NCBI GenBank assembly: GCA_015067885.1
Contig: SVLO01000007.1
Span: forward strand, 1-64,000
Source of the DNA: Oscillospiraceae bacterium
GTDB lineage: Bacteria > Bacillota > Clostridia > Oscillospirales > Oscillospiraceae
Direction: 5' to 3'
Length of the DNA: 64,000 nt
The notes below the pieces were generated by a model, which was given only the letters and a program-made list of their open reading frames with translations, was not told the DNA's origin and searched no databases. Shown here piece by piece: positions 1-8,302 of this stretch. Numbering within the stretch: the stretch's first letter is position 1; each line of letters opens with the position of its first letter. The position numbers were made by a program, and so were the translations under genes.

Positions 1-602
1 CCTCCATCTACACCGTGGAAGAGGCCGCCAAGTACGGCATCGAGCTGCACTACGTCAACACCCGCATGGAGAACGCCACCGAGTACCTGCGCAGCCTGAC
101 CGGCGGCACCGGCTACGACGACGTGGTATGCTTCGCCCCTGTGGCCCCTGTCATTGAGCAGGCCGACGACATCCTGGGCTTTGATGGCTGCCTGAACTTC
201 TTCGCCGGTCCCACCGACAGCAAGTTTAAGGCTCCCTTCAACTGGTACAACGTCCACTACCTGTACACCCACGTGGTGGGTACCTCCGGCGGCAACACCG
301 ACGATATGCGTGAGGCTATCGAGATGATGAACGCCGGCAAGCTGAACCCCTCCGCCCTGGTCACCCACATCGGCGGCCTGAACGCGGCCATCGACACCAT
401 TCTGAACCTGCCCAAGATCCCCGGCGGCAAGAAGCTGATCTACAACCACATCGATCTGCCCCTGGCCGCCATCGACGAGTTCGAGGAGCTGGGCAAGACC
501 GATCCCATGTTCGCTGAGCTGGACCGCCTGTGCAAGGCCAACAACGGCCTGTGGAACCCCGAGGCGGAGAAGTACCTGCTGGCCAACGCCAAGAAGATCT
601 GA
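1..602 (+). CDS. Zinc-type alcohol/polyol dehydrogenase (L-sorbose-1-phosphate reductase-like), 3' part only
   Basis: The reading frame is open from the first bases, so the 5' part of the gene lies outside the window; about 200 C-terminal residues are visible. They look like the substrate/NAD-domain end of medium-chain dehydrogenases of the sorbitol/L-sorbose-1-phosphate reductase type, notably the stretch THVVGTSGGNTDDMREAIEM and the preceding 'CLNFFAGP' segment. Such enzymes interconvert a sugar or sugar phosphate with a polyol using NAD(P)H. The catalytic zinc ligands and the Rossmann glycine motif would be in the missing part. A terminator follows at 651-683, so it ends its own transcript. 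Family call is good; the substrate is inference from distant resemblance. Confidence 0.7.
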   Translation, partial: SIYTVEEAAKYGIELHYVNTRMENATEYLRSLTGGTGYDDVVCFAPVAPVIEQADDILGFDGCLNFFAGPTDSKFKAPFNWYNVHYLYTHVVGTSGGNTDDMREAIEMMNAGKLNPSALVTHIGGLNAAIDTILNLPKIPGGKKLIYNHIDLPLAAIDEFEELGKTDPMFAELDRLCKANNGLWNPEAEKYLLANAKKI

Positions 603-650
603 TCCTTTACAACATCGGTCTTGTAATTTACATTTTTAGTCCTAACTGTT

Positions 651-683
651 GGGGCGAGGTTGCAAAACCTCGCCCCTTTTTTT
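651..683 (+). terminator. Rho-independent terminator after the polyol dehydrogenase
   Basis: Ten-base arms GGGGCGAGGT (651-660) and ACCTCGCCCC (667-676) are followed by a run of seven T residues. Confidence 0.9.
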
Positions 684-709
684 ATAATACCCTTGCAAAA
701 TATTCCTTT

Positions 710-738
710 TTTACAATGACATCCGTTAATTCTATACA
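710..738 (+). promoter_or_regulatory. Candidate sigma-A promoter of the epimerase operon
   Basis: TTTACA (710-715), 17-base spacer, TATACA (733-738), about 75 bases before the first gene. A second TATAAT lies at 761-766 without a good -35 box. The stretch between the terminator and the first gene is AT-rich and holds nothing else. Confidence 0.5.
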
Positions 739-815
739 TGATTTCCCAATCCGCTTCCTATATAATTAGCCTACCCATTTATAATTTAAGCCGCTAAATA
801 ACGGAGGTATGTATT

Positions 816-1613
816 ATGAAAAAACTGGAACTGGGTTTGCAGATCCACTGCGTGCGCGACGCCTTTATGGAGGACCCCGAGACCACCCTGCGGCAGGTTG
901 CCGACATGGGCTACGACGGCATCGAACTGGTGCTGCAGTACTGCCCCTTTGAGCCGGAGCGCTACGGCAGGGCGCTGAAGGAGACCGGTCTTGCCTGCTA
1001 CTCCATCATGCTGGACTGGAAGCACATGATCGTCCCGGAGGATTTGGAGCGCACCATCGAGCTGGCCCGTGCCACCAACTGCCCCGTTATCATCATGGCC
1101 GCCGTTCCCAAGCCCACTTTGGAGGAGGCAGACGGCAACCCCGCCCTGATGCAGGAGCTGCTGGAAACCGCCCAAAAGTACACCAAGGTTCTGCAGGAGG
1201 CCGGCTTCGAGACCGGCTACCACGACCACGACCGGGACCACATGGTCTTCGTGGACGGTAAGGAGTCCTTCATGGACTACCTGCTGCGCAACACCGGCGA
1301 CGATTATATGTACATGATCGACACCGGCAACGCCATGGCCGGCGGCGTGGACCCCATCGCCAAGATCCGCCAGTTCCCCCACCGCTCCCGCATCGCCCAT
1401 CTCAAGGGCTTTGCCGCCGAGACCCGCTACCTCACCCCCATGTGGAAGTGCGAGATCGACACCGACGAGCTGGTCAAGACCCTGGTCAACGAGGGCGGCG
1501 CAGAGATCATCAGCATCGAGTTCGGCACCGCCGTGGACGCCACTCCCTTCGAATGGGCCAAGCAGTCCTACGATTGGCTGCGTGACAAGCTGACCGCCAA
1601 CGGTCTGCTGTAA
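816..1613 (+). CDS. Sugar phosphate isomerase/epimerase, TIM barrel (operon gene 1)
   Basis: 265 residues of the xylose-isomerase-like TIM-barrel superfamily (IolE/IolI/hydroxypyruvate-isomerase type). The start is fixed by CGGAGG nine bases upstream of ATG 816. Family hallmarks visible are the metal/acid residues at strand ends: YHDHDRDH in mid-protein, IDTGN, AHLKGF and a late ISIEFG. These enzymes isomerise, epimerise or dehydrate keto-sugars with a divalent metal in the cytoplasm. It is the first of four close genes (gaps 12-18 bases) ending at 4328, all carbohydrate-active. The exact substrate cannot be read from sequence. Confidence 0.8.
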   Translation: MKKLELGLQIHCVRDAFMEDPETTLRQVADMGYDGIELVLQYCPFEPERYGRALKETGLACYSIMLDWKHMIVPEDLERTIELARATNCPVIIMAAVPKPTLEEADGNPALMQELLETAQKYTKVLQEAGFETGYHDHDRDHMVFVDGKESFMDYLLRNTGDDYMYMIDTGNAMAGGVDPIAKIRQFPHRSRIAHLKGFAAETRYLTPMWKCEIDTDELVKTLVNEGGAEIISIEFGTAVDATPFEWAKQSYDWLRDKLTANGLL

Positions 1614-1631
1614 GTGGAAGGAGAAAACGCC

Positions 1632-2456
1632 ATGAAAGTCGGCATCCTTATTAAAATTGACGAATATCCCAGCCCCTACGAGGCTATCGCCCACAACGCA
1701 AAGCTGGGCTTTGACAACGCCCAGTTGTCCATGTGGGATATGTCCCTGTACAACGACGACACCGTTGCTGAGATCAAGCGGGCCTGTGAGGAGTTCAACA
1801 TGACCATCACCGCCGTGTGGTGCGGCTGGTCCGGCCCCGTGGTTTGGCCCTACCCCAACGGCTACCTGACCCTGGGCCTTGTCCCTGCCGAGTACCGCGC
1901 CCAGCGTATCCAGGAGATTTTGAAGGGCGCCGACTTCGCCCACGCTTTGGGGGTAAAGGACATCATCACCCACATCGGCTTCCTGCCCGACAACCCCTTT
2001 GACCGGGACCACCTGGGCGTGGTGCAGGCCCTGCGCTACATCTGCACCAAGCTGAAGGCGCGGGACCAGTACTTCCTCTTCGAAACCGGTGAGGAGCTTC
2101 CCCTGTCCCTGGTCTACCTCTTCAACGACGTGGGCGCGGACAACCTGGGTATCAACTTCGATCCCGCCAACTTCATCCTCAACGGCCGGGGCAGCCACCC
2201 GGTCACCACTTTGAAGTTCCTTGGCCGGTACGTGCGCGGCTTCCACGCCAAGGATGCCCTGCAGCTTGTCCCCCCCGAGTGCAAGAAGGTGGAGAAGCCC
2301 ATCGGCCAGGGCGACGTGGACTTCCCCGGCCTGATCGCCGTGCTGCGTGAGTACGGCTACGACGGCGCCCTGACCATCGAGCGGGAGAACTACGGCGACC
2401 CCAACCGGGACGCGGAGATCACCGCCGGCAAGGCCTATTTGGAAGCGCTGCTGTAA
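1632..2456 (+). CDS. Sugar phosphate isomerase/epimerase, TIM barrel (operon gene 2)
   Basis: 274 residues. ATG 1632 is chosen because GGAAGGAG precedes it; an in-frame GTG at 1614 directly abuts the previous stop and has no ribosome site. Family marks are LFETGEELP, NFDPANF, GFHAKDA and a C-terminal GDVDFPGLIAVLREYGYDG followed by LTIERE, as in IolE-like and L-xylulose/tagatose-type epimerases. It shares only family features with the proteins on either side, so the three are distinct paralogues rather than a recent duplication. It probably acts on an intermediate of the same pathway. Substrate unknown. Confidence 0.8.
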   Translation: MKVGILIKIDEYPSPYEAIAHNAKLGFDNAQLSMWDMSLYNDDTVAEIKRACEEFNMTITAVWCGWSGPVVWPYPNGYLTLGLVPAEYRAQRIQEILKGADFAHALGVKDIITHIGFLPDNPFDRDHLGVVQALRYICTKLKARDQYFLFETGEELPLSLVYLFNDVGADNLGINFDPANFILNGRGSHPVTTLKFLGRYVRGFHAKDALQLVPPECKKVEKPIGQGDVDFPGLIAVLREYGYDGALTIERENYGDPNRDAEITAGKAYLEALL

Positions 2457-2468
2457 GGAGGTAACTGT

Positions 2469-3296
2469 ATGAAAATCGCAACCTTTGCCCATCAGTTGTT
2501 CGTCATGCAGAATCAACTGGACTGCGACACCCTGGCCGAGGTACTCAAGCGGCCGGAGCTGGCCGGGCTGCAGTGCGTGGACCTTGACAGCCGCCACCTG
2601 GACGTGCGCTCCCTGCGCAAGGTCAAGCAGCAGTTGGACGACAACGGCATCTCCGTGTCCAGCATGTACTGCGACCTGCGGCTGGATGCCATCGCCGCCC
2701 GGGGCCGCACCGCCCTGTCCGACGAGCTGGACGTACATTTGGAGCGCTGCGCCGACCTGAACACCAACATCTTCATGCCCGTCCCCCTGTTCAACGGTGA
2801 CCTGTCCCGGGAGGACCGGCAGGCACAGATCTTGGACTTCCTCCACATGGCGGTGGAACGTTCCCCCCAGTACGGCGTGACCATGGTGCTGGAAAACTTC
2901 TCCGCCCTTAACAGCACCATCGCCACCATCGCGGATATGAAGTTCTATCTGGACCGCGTCCCCGCCCTGCAGTACGTGCTGGACACGGGCAGCTACTGGT
3001 TCTCCGACGTTGACGACTCGCTGGACGCCTGCATCGCCCTGCTGGACCGCACCATCCACGTCCATTTGAAGGATATTATCCCCGTGGACGTCAACCCGCC
3101 CAAAATCTCCAAAAACAACGGTCGCGGCTTCGACCACGCCGTCACCTGCGAGGGTGCCATCCCCATCCGCGAGATCATCGCGGAGCTGGACAAGGCCGGC
3201 TACAACGGCGCCCTGTCCATCGAGCTCATCACCAATGACGAGCCGCTGCTCAAGACCCAGCGTTCCATCCATAATCTGCAGCAGCTCGTCCACTGA
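2469..3296 (+). CDS. Sugar phosphate isomerase/epimerase, TIM barrel (operon gene 3)
   Basis: 275 residues, start ATG 2469 after AAGGAGG. TIM-barrel epimerase features are the late barrel strands with MVLENFS, YVLDTGSYW, HVHLKDI and ALSIELI, which supply the usual Glu-Asp-His-Glu metal set. It follows the previous gene by 12 bases and is followed by the oxidoreductase after 15 bases, so it is almost certainly co-transcribed. Three such barrels with a Gfo/Idh/MocA enzyme suggest a route that oxidises, epimerises and eliminates on one sugar or glycoside; this is inference. Confidence 0.8.
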   Translation: MKIATFAHQLFVMQNQLDCDTLAEVLKRPELAGLQCVDLDSRHLDVRSLRKVKQQLDDNGISVSSMYCDLRLDAIAARGRTALSDELDVHLERCADLNTNIFMPVPLFNGDLSREDRQAQILDFLHMAVERSPQYGVTMVLENFSALNSTIATIADMKFYLDRVPALQYVLDTGSYWFSDVDDSLDACIALLDRTIHVHLKDIIPVDVNPPKISKNNGRGFDHAVTCEGAIPIREIIAELDKAGYNGALSIELITNDEPLLKTQRSIHNLQQLVH

Positions 3297-3311
3297 TAAG
3301 GAGGAAATCGT

Positions 3312-4328
3312 ATGCTTCGCTATGCAATTATCGGCTTTGGCGGCCTTGGTAAGGTCCACATGAACAACATGCTCCGCCTGGAGCAGGAGCGTCCCGGCCA
3401 GATGAAGCTGTGCGCCATCTGCGGCGCCTCCAAGGAGGCTTTTTTCCAGAACGTCAGCCTGAACTTCGGCACCGTGGATATCTCCAAAATCGACCTGACC
3501 GAGTGCGGCTTCTACGAGGACTATAAGGAGCTTATCGACAAGGAGAAGCCCGACTTCGTCATCTCCGCCACCCCCACCTTCATGCACGAGGAAGTGGCCG
3601 TCTACGCCCTGGAGCGCGGCATCCACATTCTGTCCGAAAAGCCCATGTCCCTGACCGTGGAGGGCTGCCAGCGCATGACCGCCCAGGCCGAAAAGTCCAG
3701 CGCCAAGCTGATGATCGGCCAAAGCGCCCGCTTCACCGCCGCCGCCGTACGTATGAAGCAGTTCATCGACCAGGGTACTTACGGCAAGGTCCGCCGCATG
3801 GAGTTCTGCCGCTATTCCCAGACCCCCCTGTGGACCTACAACAACTGGATTTTGGACCCGGAAAAGAGCGGCGGCTGCGTGCTGGATATGCACATCCACG
3901 ACGTGGACCTGCTCAACTGGTTCTTCGGCAAGCCCCGGGCCATCTCCTCCGTGGGCACCAATGACAAGGTGGAGCTGGAGAGCGTCATCACCCGCTACGA
4001 TTACGACGGCATGGTGGTCACCGGCAGCGCCGACTGGTCCATGCCCCAGACCTATCCCTTCACCAAGCAGACCATCATCAACTTCGAGAAGGCCACCGTC
4101 ATCTACACCCCCGACAAGAAGCTGATGGTCTACACCGACGAGGAGAGCCACGAGGAGGACATTGGCCCCGAGGACTCCCACTTTGCCGAGCTCAAGACCT
4201 TCATCGAGTGGATTTTGGACGGTAAGGACTGCTCCCACATCACCAGCAGCACCTCCGTCACCGACTCCGTGCGTATGGCCCTGGCCGAGATCCAGTCCCT
4301 GCGCACCGGCGAGACCGTCAAGCTGTAA
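3312..4328 (+). CDS. Gfo/Idh/MocA family NAD(P)-dependent oxidoreductase
   Basis: 338 residues, start ATG 3312 after AAGGAGG. The N-terminal Rossmann motif is GFGGLGKVHMNNML, the family Lys is in EKPMSLTVEGC, and the C-terminal substrate domain carries GGCVLDMHIHDVDLLNWFFG, whose DxxxHDxD pattern is the usual catalytic/substrate-binding helix of this family. Members oxidise or reduce a sugar hydroxyl (inositol dehydrogenase, glucose-fructose oxidoreductase, 3-keto-glycoside formation). Last gene of the operon, followed by the terminator at 4341. Family is certain; the substrate is not. Confidence 0.88.
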   Translation: MLRYAIIGFGGLGKVHMNNMLRLEQERPGQMKLCAICGASKEAFFQNVSLNFGTVDISKIDLTECGFYEDYKELIDKEKPDFVISATPTFMHEEVAVYALERGIHILSEKPMSLTVEGCQRMTAQAEKSSAKLMIGQSARFTAAAVRMKQFIDQGTYGKVRRMEFCRYSQTPLWTYNNWILDPEKSGGCVLDMHIHDVDLLNWFFGKPRAISSVGTNDKVELESVITRYDYDGMVVTGSADWSMPQTYPFTKQTIINFEKATVIYTPDKKLMVYTDEESHEEDIGPEDSHFAELKTFIEWILDGKDCSHITSSTSVTDSVRMALAEIQSLRTGETVKL

Positions 4329-4340
4329 ACAGCCATTATA

Positions 4341-4388
4341 AAAGACGCCTCATGGCCAACAACGGTTGTCCATGAGGCGTCTTTTTTG
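4341..4388. terminator. Bidirectional terminator between convergent genes
   Basis: Long stem AAGACGCCTCATGG / CCATGAGGCGTCTT with TTTTTTG on the plus side and TTTTATAA on the minus side. It can end both the epimerase operon and the glycyl-radical operon. Confidence 0.9.
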
Positions 4389-4400
4389 TTTGATTTCTTT

Positions 4401-5276
4401 TCACTCTACTAATTCCCGCCACTGTGCCACGGTTTCTTTTGCCGGCTCTTTCACGGTTGCGCATTGGTATTCCCGCCCCAGCTGGGCATATTTATAGGCC
4501 CCCAGCTGATGGTACGGCATAATCTGCACTCCTGTACAATGCTTCAGGGAAGCGGCAAGCTCTTTGGCCCGGAGCAGATGTTCCTGTCGGTCGTTCCAGC
4601 CGGGAATCACCGGCAGGCGCAATACGGTTTTTACCCCCATGGAATCCAAAAGCCGCAAGTTGGCCAAAATCGGTGCGAGCGCAACACCGGTATATTGCAG
4701 ATGCCGTTTCTCGTCCGTTTCCTTCAGGTCGAACAGGATAAGGTCACTCTGCTCTGCCACCGCCCGCAGCGCAGCCGCTGTTCCGAAGCCGCTTGTTTCC
4801 ACGGCGGTATGGATCCCCGCCTGTCTGCACCTGCTCAACAGGTCAGCCGTAAACTCCGCCTGCAGCAGCGGCTCTCCACCGGAAACGGTCACGCCTCCGC
4901 CGGATGCGTCATAAAACGCACGGTCGCGAATCACTTCTTCAAAGACTTCCTCTGCGCTCCTTGCATATCCGGACATCTCCAGCGCCTGGGTCGGACAGGC
5001 GGACGCACACTTCCCACAGCCGACGCACAAATCTCTCATAAATGTATGACTACCTTGGGCCGCTGCGTGGCACCCCCGGGGGCACACCGCCGCGCAGCAG
5101 CCGCAGTTGGCGCATTTCTGCGTCGCATACAGGACCTCCCGGCAGGTATTCTGCGACTCCGGGTTGTGGCACCAGGCGCAGGACAGAGGGCAGCCTTTCA
5201 GAAAGACCGTGGTGCGGATACCGGGTCCGTCGTCTGTACAGCAGCGGGTAATGTTGATCAGTTCAGCTGTTTTCAT
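4401..5276 (-). CDS. Glycyl-radical enzyme activating enzyme (radical SAM)
   Basis: 291 residues. The radical-SAM cluster motif CxxxCxxC is seen as GCPLSCAWC near residue 30, after the typical activase entry CTDDGPGIRTTVF. It is followed by an inserted two-cluster ferredoxin-like domain (CANCGCCAAVC and CVGCGKCASAC, about residues 55-100), the mark of activases of non-PFL glycyl-radical enzymes. It uses SAM to abstract hydrogen from the partner's glycine. The gene starts three bases after the stop of the glycyl-radical enzyme and has no strong ribosome site of its own, so it is probably translationally coupled. Confidence 0.93.
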   Translation of the reverse strand: MKTAELINITRCCTDDGPGIRTTVFLKGCPLSCAWCHNPESQNTCREVLYATQKCANCGCCAAVCPRGCHAAAQGSHTFMRDLCVGCGKCASACPTQALEMSGYARSAEEVFEEVIRDRAFYDASGGGVTVSGGEPLLQAEFTADLLSRCRQAGIHTAVETSGFGTAAALRAVAEQSDLILFDLKETDEKRHLQYTGVALAPILANLRLLDSMGVKTVLRLPVIPGWNDRQEHLLRAKELAASLKHCTGVQIMPYHQLGAYKYAQLGREYQCATVKEPAKETVAQWRELVE

Positions 5277-5279
5277 CGC

Positions 5280-7259
5280 TTACTTGTGGATGCTTCGCGC
5301 AATGATCACGCGCTTCATCTCGTCGGTCAGGTTGTTGAAGTAGTCCGAGAAGCCCCCCACCCGCACCACCAGATCGCGGTGCAGCTCCGGGTGGTCGTAC
5401 GCCTCCTGCAGGGTCTCCGCGCTGGCACAGCTGATTTGCATCTGCTGGCCACCCAGTGCCATATAACCCAAAACCAGGGCACGAAGATGCTCATCTTTTA
5501 TTTCGGGGTCGATGTTGAAGTTCAGCACCGGCGTGCCGATGGCCCGTTTCAAATCAAGGGATGCCACGCTCTTCAAAAGCGCCGTAGCCCCCTTCACATC
5601 CTTGCCGTAGATGGCACCAAGGGAGTCACACAGGGGCGCTTTGGCGGGGCGGCCATCCGGAGTCGCGCCCACAAGGCGGCCGAAATTCGCCACCGACCGG
5701 AACATGATGGATGCGGCTAGAAAGCCGTCGCTCATGGCCGGCTTTTTATCGTCCAGCATGGAGTAAATATCCGTGCTGACACGATTTGCCATGGCATTAG
5801 CCTCGGGGTCATCGGTTCCAAAGGCACAGGGGTGGCGGCGGCAGCGGTCCAAAAACGGCTCGTCACTTTCCGAAAGCAGGCGCAGGAACTCCTCCTTCTT
5901 ACAGGTCTTATCCCGGAACACCACATCCCGAATGACCAGCAGGCTGTCGATTACATTGATCATGCCGGCAAAGGAAACGATGCTCCACTTATAGCGGGTT
6001 CCAAACGCATTGAAGTCCGTTTCATTGTCGATACAATCATCGATAAGCAGGGTGCGCATAGGCAGCGGGGAGTATTTGCTGCGCTTGATTTGGGAATTGC
6101 TGATTTCTCTGGTAACGATGTCCACATTGCCCCGCACATCGTCAATAAAGCCTTGATAAAATTCTTCAAAGCTCTGCGCACGGAGCAGGCGGCTGTACAT
6201 ACTGCGTTCTAAAATCCAAAGCAGATTGATGCCGCAATCCACCGAGCCAACATTGGTATACCCCGCAATCTGACTTTCCGTGCAGCCAGACCCGCAGAAC
6301 ATTCGCAGATCCTCCTCTGTCAGTTCAGGAAATCGTTTTTGCAGACCGCCCAGCATTCCCTTGGGATTATAAAACGCCGGTTGACCGCAGCTGGTTCGGA
6401 TGGCCTCAAAGGCCTTTTCCCACACCTCATCCGGGGTAGTCTCATCCACAAACAGTTCGATCATGGGGCGGCGGCGACCCTTTACCGCCTCCAGGCATTG
6501 CAGGGTCAGGGGCGTGTAATTGGTATGCAGGGACATAGAATAGCCTTCATTAATGTCCAGATTATCATACAGGTTTTCCAGCAGCGGCACGATATTTTCC
6601 CCATTGAAGTAAGGCAGCAGGCCATTGGCAAGGGACCCCAGATTGTCGCAGCCATCCAGATACATGACCGCGTTCCAGGCGAAAACCGCCTCATAAATAT
6701 CCCGGGCCGGATACAGGGGAACCCGGGTCATAGCCTGAATGACCCGTTCCTCCGCATTGACGGACTTCAAATAAGATACGCACCGGTCCACCCAACACTG
6801 AATGCCGGCCATAAGCTCCAACAAACCCTCGCGCATATCCACATCCGCAATCTTTTCGATGCGTGGGATATAGGCAAGCAGTCCCTCGCGAAGCACCCGC
6901 TCATAGTGGGGAATGGAATGTTGGGACATATTCCCGGCCACCGTATGCTCCGGCGGAACGGAGCCGCCGTTGTACACCCGAAATTCCCGTTCAAACGCAT
7001 CCGCCAGTTCTGAACCGATACGGTGGCGCCGTTCCGGCATCAAGGTGAACCCATTCATAAAACCGTGTGTAATGGCATAGTCCCTGTCCAGCACCCCGGA
7101 GGGGTACAGGGGCTTCCCCTCATAGGCAGGCAGCCGGCAGGTCTCTAAATAGCGGCGCGTACCCAACGCTTTTCGATAGAACAGTGACCGCTCCGGCTGC
7201 TCGAACAATCCGGCGGCACCATATTCACCCAGTTCAAAAAAACGTTTGGAAATATCCAT
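5280..7259 (-). CDS. Compact glycyl-radical enzyme, substrate unknown
   Basis: 659 residues from ATG 7259, which follows AGGAGGGATATC; an upstream in-frame ATG at 7295 would put that ribosome site inside the gene. The glycyl-radical loop is RVGGFS, with the radical Gly about 23 residues from the C-terminus. The thiyl-radical Cys lies in FCGSGCTESQI. A Glu two places after that Cys matches the GCVE motif of eliminase-type members (choline lyase, glycerol and propanediol dehydratases), so a dehydratase or lyase reaction is more likely than pyruvate formate-lyase activity. It is over 100 residues shorter than those families (usually 780-850). Activase downstream, AraC regulator divergent. Confidence 0.88.
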   Translation of the reverse strand: MDISKRFFELGEYGAAGLFEQPERSLFYRKALGTRRYLETCRLPAYEGKPLYPSGVLDRDYAITHGFMNGFTLMPERRHRIGSELADAFEREFRVYNGGSVPPEHTVAGNMSQHSIPHYERVLREGLLAYIPRIEKIADVDMREGLLELMAGIQCWVDRCVSYLKSVNAEERVIQAMTRVPLYPARDIYEAVFAWNAVMYLDGCDNLGSLANGLLPYFNGENIVPLLENLYDNLDINEGYSMSLHTNYTPLTLQCLEAVKGRRRPMIELFVDETTPDEVWEKAFEAIRTSCGQPAFYNPKGMLGGLQKRFPELTEEDLRMFCGSGCTESQIAGYTNVGSVDCGINLLWILERSMYSRLLRAQSFEEFYQGFIDDVRGNVDIVTREISNSQIKRSKYSPLPMRTLLIDDCIDNETDFNAFGTRYKWSIVSFAGMINVIDSLLVIRDVVFRDKTCKKEEFLRLLSESDEPFLDRCRRHPCAFGTDDPEANAMANRVSTDIYSMLDDKKPAMSDGFLAASIMFRSVANFGRLVGATPDGRPAKAPLCDSLGAIYGKDVKGATALLKSVASLDLKRAIGTPVLNFNIDPEIKDEHLRALVLGYMALGGQQMQISCASAETLQEAYDHPELHRDLVVRVGGFSDYFNNLTDEMKRVIIARSIHK

Positions 7260-7310
7260 GATATCCCTCCTATCTACGCAAACTATATCATCCACACATG
7301 TAAATGTACA

Positions 7311-7340
7311 TTGACGGAACTATCCCAAATATGGTAAAAT
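7311..7340 (+). promoter_or_regulatory. Promoter of the AraC gene in the divergent gap
   Basis: TTGACG (7311-7316), 18-base spacer, TAAAAT (7335-7340), about 27 bases before the start. The 107-base gap to the glycyl-radical gene also holds ACATGTAAATGTACAT at 7297-7312, an imperfect dyad that may be a regulator site. Confidence 0.55.
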
Positions 7341-7366
7341 CATAACTAAAGGAGGGTTCGTACACC

Positions 7367-8170
7367 ATGACGTTAAATATGTATGCCAGCGGCGACACGC
7401 CCCTTCTGCACATCCGCTGCATGGGTTGCAATCGATTGCCGGACACCGTCAAGGTTGCCCCCATGCTCCGCAACTCCTACATTGTTCATTACGTTGTTAA
7501 GGGTCGCGGGTTCTACAACGGTTCGCCGGTTGAAAGAGGCCAGGGGTTTTTGATTTATCCCGGCCAGATGGTGGAGTACCATGCAGACCCCCAGGATCCG
7601 TGGGAACTTCTTTGGGTCGTCAGCGAAGATCCGAATATGGCGCCCCTGTTCCAATCCTACCATGCGGATTCCGTGTCGCAGGTCTTTTCCTATGATTTTG
7701 TCCCTGCCGTATCCGATACGATGGACACCCTTGTCATGCTCACCCGAACCGTCCAGCGCCCCTCCGTACTGCTGGAGCTGTTTCTGCGCATATGGAATCA
7801 TCATGACCGGGATCCGCTTCGCACAACCGCCCAATCGAAAGCGCAGACTTACGTGGAGTTTGCCCTGGATTACATCCACACCAATTACCAATCTCCGGTG
7901 TCCGTCGAAGATCTTGCTGAACTTTTAGGTGTCAGCCAGCCCTATCTGTTTCGCATTTTCAAAGCAGTCACCGGGAAATCCCCCAAGACCTATTTGGGTG
8001 ATTACCGTCTGCTGCAGGCCAAAAAACTGCTTGCGGAAACCAAATTGACCGTCACGGAGGTTGCCAACTCTGTGGGCTACCCCGACGTGCTTGCCTTCTC
8101 GCGGTTCTTTTCCCAAAAAGAGGGGGTCTCTCCCCGCGCCTACCGCCAGTCAATCACAAACAGCATCTGA
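7367..8170 (+). CDS. AraC-family transcriptional regulator
   Basis: 267 residues, start ATG 7367 after AAAGGAGG. The N-terminal half is a cupin-like effector domain (FLIYPGQMVEYHADP). The C-terminal 100 residues hold the two AraC helix-turn-helix motifs: SVEDLAELLGVSQPYLFRIF and TVTEVANSVGYPDVLAFSRF, then the conserved GVSPRAYR. Because it is divergent from the glycyl-radical enzyme and activase, it is the likely activator of that pair in response to the substrate; this is inference from position. Confidence 0.92.
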   Translation: MTLNMYASGDTPLLHIRCMGCNRLPDTVKVAPMLRNSYIVHYVVKGRGFYNGSPVERGQGFLIYPGQMVEYHADPQDPWELLWVVSEDPNMAPLFQSYHADSVSQVFSYDFVPAVSDTMDTLVMLTRTVQRPSVLLELFLRIWNHHDRDPLRTTAQSKAQTYVEFALDYIHTNYQSPVSVEDLAELLGVSQPYLFRIFKAVTGKSPKTYLGDYRLLQAKKLLAETKLTVTEVANSVGYPDVLAFSRFFSQKEGVSPRAYRQSITNSI

Positions 8171-8173
8171 CAC

Positions 8174-8205
8174 CACCGCCCCGATTTTATGTCGGGGCGG
8201 TTTAC
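8174..8205 (+). terminator. Terminator after the AraC gene
   Basis: Stem ACCGCCCCGA / TCGGGGCGGT around an ATTTTATG-type loop, followed by a short T-rich tail. Confidence 0.65.
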
Positions 8206-8224
8206 ATTTAATTGGAATAACCCC

Positions 8225-8254
8225 TTGCAATCTGTAGATGTTATGGTGTAGAAT
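8225..8254 (+). promoter_or_regulatory. Promoter of glnS
   Basis: TTGCAA (8225-8230), 18-base spacer, TAGAAT (8249-8254), about 48 bases before the gene. No T-box-like leader is visible in the short 5' region. Confidence 0.65.
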
Positions 8255-8302
8255 AAGTAGTTGATAAGATAACATTTCCCAATACTGACAGGAGGGATTA
8301 TC

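Noticed and set aside
786-4238. A 1150-codon open frame on the minus strand across the epimerase operon
   Set aside because: It is antisense to four genes with ribosome sites and family motifs; its translation is low-complexity (Val/Gly/His/Leu-rich), as GC-rich codon-biased genes give on the opposite strand.
5280-7259. Pyruvate formate-lyase
   Set aside because: PFL has two adjacent active-site Cys and about 750 residues; this protein has one Cys followed by Thr-Glu, as in eliminases, and is shorter.
8225-8302. T-box leader for glnS
   Set aside because: The leader is only about 40 bases, with no specifier stem or T-box sequence.
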